From Phycisphaerales bacterium (lineage in GTDB: Bacteria > Planctomycetota > Phycisphaerae > Tepidisphaerales > Tepidisphaeraceae), in assembly GCA_028288775.1 (NCBI GenBank), contig JAQGHP010000243.1:1-5700 (forward strand): DNA of 5,700 bases, in the 5' to 3' direction. A program made the position numbers and the translations under genes. This document shows, in pieces, positions 4,784-5,700 of this stretch. Every line of letters starts with the position of its first letter. Position 1 is the stretch's first letter. The notes under the pieces are model-generated. The model did no database searches. It had not been told where the DNA came from and saw only the letters and a program-made list of their open reading frames with translations.

Positions 4784-5700
4784 ATGGCGAAGTCCACACC
4801 CCGTACGCGCCGCCCCGCGGCGTCTTCCCAGCCCACCGCCGAGACCTCTGTCGAGGAACAAGGCTCGTCCGCTCAGGCAACCGCCGTCGAGGCGCCCCCC
4901 GCTCCCGCCCGTTCCGAAAAGCCTGAGATCAAGGGCGACGGCCGCGAGAGAGATGCCCGCGACGCCAAGCCTGATCTCCGCGACGCCAAACCCGATCTTC
5001 GTGACGCCCGGCCCGCCCCGCGCGACGCTAAGCCTGACGTCCGCGATTCGCGGCCGGATCAGCGCGAGTCGCGCCCCGATCAGCGCGATTCCCGGCCCGA
5101 TCAGCGCGACGCCCGGCCCGATCAGCGCGACTCGCGCCCCGAGCAGCGCCACGACCGCAACGATCAACCCCGCGGCGGAGGCGAGAACGCCTCGGGCGAG
5201 GACGTCGGCAGCTTCGACGCCGAAACCAACGCCAAATACGAGCAGGTCAAGGGCGGCAAGCTCTACATCAAAGACCTGCAGATGATGGACATCCATGGCC
5301 TGCACGAGATCGCACGCCAGGAAAACATCCAGGACTACATCGGCCTGAAGAAGCAGGACCTGATCTTCCAGATCCTCCGCTCGCGCATCCGCCAGAACGG
5401 ACTGATGTACGGCGAAGGCGTGCTGGAAATCCTGCCGGATGGCTTCGGATTCCTCCGCAGCCCGGAATACAACTATCTGCCGTGCCCGGATGACATCTAC
5501 ATCTCGCCATCGCAGATCCGCCGATTCGGACTGCGCAACGGACATGTGGTGCAGGGCCAGATCCGTCCGCCCAAGGAGAGCGAGCGATACTTCGCGCTGC
5601 TTCGCGTCGAGGCGATCAACGGGGAAGACCCCGAGCGCATCACCGACACCGGCAACTTCGAAGACCTGACCCCGCTGCACCCCAATAAGCGGCTCACCCT
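4784..5700 (+). CDS. rho: Transcription termination factor Rho, N-terminal part (runs off the window)
   Basis: Rho is a hexameric ATP-dependent RNA helicase that binds C-rich nascent RNA and stops RNA polymerase. ATG at 4784 follows GGAGG by 9 bases, and an in-frame TAA at 4742-4744 leaves no earlier start; 305 codons are visible with no stop. Residues 1-155 are a low-complexity extension rich in Arg, Asp, Pro and Ala, with ten tandem heptads at 59-128. Residues 159-206 match the Rho N-terminal helical domain (KLYIKDLQMMDIHGLHEIA, then LKKQDLIFQIL). Residues 207-292 match the cold-shock-like primary RNA-binding domain: GEGVLEILPDGFGFLR (210-225, with the RNP1-like DGFGFLR), PDDIYISPSQIRRFGLR (235-251), and IRPPKESERYFALLRV (260-275). 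FEDLTPLHPNKRLT (292-305) leads into the ATPase domain, which lies outside the window. The aligned part is close to E. coli Rho, so the gene appears functional; E. coli Rho lacks such an extension. It probably has its own promoter after coaE. Confidence 0.97.
   Translation, partial: MAKSTPRTRRPAASSQPTAETSVEEQGSSAQATAVEAPPAPARSEKPEIKGDGRERDARDAKPDLRDAKPDLRDARPAPRDAKPDVRDSRPDQRESRPDQRDSRPDQRDARPDQRDSRPEQRHDRNDQPRGGGENASGEDVGSFDAETNAKYEQVKGGKLYIKDLQMMDIHGLHEIARQENIQDYIGLKKQDLIFQILRSRIRQNGLMYGEGVLEILPDGFGFLRSPEYNYLPCPDDIYISPSQIRRFGLRNGHVVQGQIRPPKESERYFALLRVEAINGEDPERITDTGNFEDLTPLHPNKRLT
4958..5167 (+). repeat. Ten tandem 21-base repeats encoding Rho heptads
   Basis: Ten in-frame 21-base units encode residues 59-128 with the pattern R-D-A/S-R/K-P-D-x. 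Units 1, 2 and 4 end in L or V and mostly use Lys at position 4; unit 3 is RDARPAP; units 5-9 are nearly identical and end in Gln (RDSRPDQ, RESRPDQ, RDSRPDQ, RDARPDQ, RDSRPEQ); unit 10 (RHDRNDQ) has decayed. Most units carry balanced charge, with two basic and two acidic residues. The gradient from diverged to uniform units suggests later expansion within units 5-9. Confidence 0.9.

Noticed and set aside
4958..5167. Tandem 21-base repeats considered as a CRISPR-like or non-coding repeat array
   Set aside because: There are no spacers, the repeat length is an exact multiple of three, and the array stays in frame inside rho; it is a coding repeat.
4707..5285. Plus-strand open frame (192 codons) overlapping the rho start
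   Set aside because: It is a shifted reading of the rho repeats (Pro-Ile-Ser-Ala-type periodicity), has no ribosome-binding site, and ends inside the conserved Rho domain.
4751..5680. Minus-strand open frame (309 codons) with repetitive hydrophobic segments opposite rho
   Set aside because: The periodic Val-Ala-Leu-Ile-Gly pattern is the antisense reading of the 21-base repeats in rho. The Rho frame has unambiguous conserved domains and a strong ribosome-binding site.

Overview
This is a GC-rich window of tightly packed housekeeping and envelope-type genes. I see no mobile element, CRISPR array, tRNA or rRNA gene, and no recognisable defence or biosynthetic cluster. The best lineage guess is Planctomycetota (Phycisphaerae-like). 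It rests on the high GC content, a coaE gene directly upstream of rho, a Rho with a long low-complexity N-terminal extension, and a lone secreted Kelch propeller protein. This is inference from gene content, not a phylogenetic result.

Layout: (1) Bases 1-251 hold the C-terminal end of a polyhydroxybutyrate-depolymerase/feruloyl-esterase-like alpha/beta hydrolase, including the catalytic-His region. (2) After an 86-base gap with a strong inverted repeat, bases 338-2005 encode a 555-residue polytopic membrane protein. It resembles the uncharacterised LIC_10190 family, whose architecture recalls GT-C glycosyltransferases. (3) Convergent to it, bases 2048-3106 on the minus strand encode an exported six-bladed Kelch beta-propeller. 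(4) A divergent intergenic region of about 140 bases carries a small palindrome and weak promoter-like boxes. (5) Bases 3249-3728 encode a single-domain VOC/glyoxalase-fold protein. It is followed after 4 bases by coaE (dephospho-CoA kinase, TTG start), so the two are very probably one transcript with coupled translation. (6) A gene-free leader of 421 bases (4363-4783) holds a TTGACA promoter candidate, two clear stem-loops and a C-rich, G-poor tract next to a strong Shine-Dalgarno sequence. (7) From 4784 to the window edge runs the 5' part of rho, the transcription termination factor.

The most notable feature is Rho. Ahead of a fully conserved RNA-binding domain lies a disordered extension of about 155 residues containing ten tandem seven-residue repeats (consensus R-D-x-R/K-P-D-Q/L), encoded by ten 21-base DNA repeats. 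With the structured leader and its C-rich, G-poor stretch, rho autoregulation and a modified Rho N-terminus are the main leads. The rest of the window looks ordinary, and I did not find a convincing new multi-gene system.
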